From Candidatus Anaerostipes avistercoris (lineage in GTDB: Bacteria; Bacillota; Clostridia; Lachnospirales; Lachnospiraceae), in contig DWWD01000023.1 of the NCBI GenBank assembly GCA_019119895.1, forward strand, positions 1 to 64,000: DNA of 64,000 bases, written 5' to 3'. The position numbers were made by a program, and so were the translations under genes. Numbering within the stretch: the first letter of the stretch is position 1; every line of letters begins with the position of its first letter. The notes under the pieces were generated by a model. That model made no database searches. It was given only the letters and a program-made list of their open reading frames with translations, and was not told the DNA's origin. Positions 63,463 to 64,000 of this stretch are shown here, piece by piece.

Positions 63463-64000
63463 TTATTCATCTCCTGAACTCAAGGATAATCCCAGTTCAT
63501 TTAATTTTGCCAGAACTTCTTCCAAAGATTTACGTCCAAGGTTACGGACTTTCATCATGTCTTCAGAAGTCTTGTTCGTTAATTCTTCTACTGTGTTGAT
63601 ACCTGCTCTCTTCAGGCAGTTGTAAGAACGAACGGATAATTCCAGCTCATCAATGCTCATCTCAAGAACTTTTTCTTTCTCGTCGTCTTCCTTCTCAACC
63701 ATGACTTCCGCTGTCTTGGCATTTTCAGAAAGATCTACGAATAAGTTCAGATGCTCGCATAATACTTTTGCTGCTAAACTAACAGATTCATCCGGTGTCA
63801 GCGTTCCATTTGTAAATACATCCAGTGTCAGCTTATCATAATCTGTGATCTGACCGACACGGGTATTTTCAACTTTCAGATTTACACGCTCAACCGGTGT
63901 ATAGATGGCATCTACTGCAATCTCGTCGATCGCTTTGCCTTCTTTGTCTGCCTTATCGGCGCCTACGTATCCGCGGCCTTTTGTGATCGTAAGCTCCATA
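63463..64000 (-). CDS. rpoA: DNA-directed RNA polymerase subunit alpha, C-terminal part
   Basis: The frame is open to the right window edge, so the N-terminus lies outside. 178 residues are visible: the end of the N-terminal assembly domain ([24 protein letters not shown]) and the C-terminal DNA-contacting domain ([48 protein letters not shown]). The Met near 63999 is internal. Confidence 0.97.
   Translation of the reverse strand, partial: MELTITKGRGYVGADKADKEGKAIDEIAVDAIYTPVERVNLKVENTRVGQITDYDKLTLDVFTNGTLTPDESVSLAAKVLCEHLNLFVDLSENAKTAEVMVEKEDDEKEKVLEMSIDELELSVRSYNCLKRAGINTVEELTNKTSEDMMKVRNLGRKSLEEVLAKLNELGLSLSSGDE

Overview
The window looks like chromosome of an anaerobic, endospore-forming, low-GC Firmicute, most likely a Lachnospiraceae member (Clostridium cluster XIVa). 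Grounds: Shine-Dalgarno sites of the AGGAGG type, SpoVT, the YcxB/TsaE/TsaB/RimI/TsaD cluster, the ApgM-like enzyme beside aspartokinase, a flavodiiron protein, an L17 protein with a long central insertion, and the order rpoA-rplQ-ecfA1-ecfA2-ecfT-truA-rplM-rpsI. I do not assign a genus. The left edge lies inside the 5' end of a 16S rRNA gene and the right edge cuts rpoA; both are on the minus strand.

Layout. 1-600: 16S rRNA start, its leader and promoter, and two tRNA-Ser genes with their own promoter. 0.6-5.8 kb: a tight minus-strand operon ycxB-like/tsaE/tsaB/rimI/rnz/tsaD/ispD (tRNA t6A modification, tRNA 3' processing, isoprenoid synthesis). 5.9 kb: spoVT, divergent. 6.5-11.4 kb: uvrB-uvrA. 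11.4-11.9 kb: a RhuM-like gene remnant and a short tandem repeat. 11.9-14 kb: HAD phosphatase and a CtpA-type protease. 14-18.6 kb: an aryl-beta-glucoside operon (LicT-type antiterminator, PTS IIBCA, 6-phospho-beta-glucosidase) with two antiterminator-type RNA sites. 18.7-25 kb: ftsE-ftsX-M23 hydrolase preceded by a CdaR-type regulator, then YitT and an LCP-like envelope protein. 25-31.4 kb: EF-P-modification-type reductase, tex, dCMP deaminase, then ACT protein/ApgM-like enzyme/aspartokinase. 31.5-36.6 kb: ydcF, prfB, secA, hpf. 36.7 kb: a cluster of DnaA-box-like sites. 36.9-40.7 kb: trxB, sdpR-sdpI pair, RpiR regulator, PHP phosphoesterase. 40.7-44.1 kb: an ECF transporter (S, double ATPase, T). 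44.3-52.3 kb: glgB, TetR, CAT-like protein, pyridoxamine kinase, radical SAM protein, flavodiiron protein, a shortened DUF362 protein and an SDR.

52.3-56.5 kb is the accessory, decaying part. It holds a broken TetR gene, a secreted pilin-like protein with a membrane-anchored partner, an orphan 293-residue protein, a PD-(D/E)XK-like nuclease gene with a frameshift near its end, and, just upstream of that gene, twelve tandem 52-bp units. Each unit can fold into a hairpin whose stem pairs better, with G.U wobbles and compensatory changes, when read as minus-strand RNA. I consider this hairpin array the best candidate for an undescribed element here. 56.6-64 kb returns to core genes: rplM-rpsI with an L13-type leader, an AEC carrier, truA, the housekeeping ECF module, an FMN/ferredoxin protein under a palindromic operator, a second array of three 59-bp hairpin repeats, then rplQ and rpoA.

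Calls rest on reading the sequence and on remembered family motifs. No database search or folding program was run.
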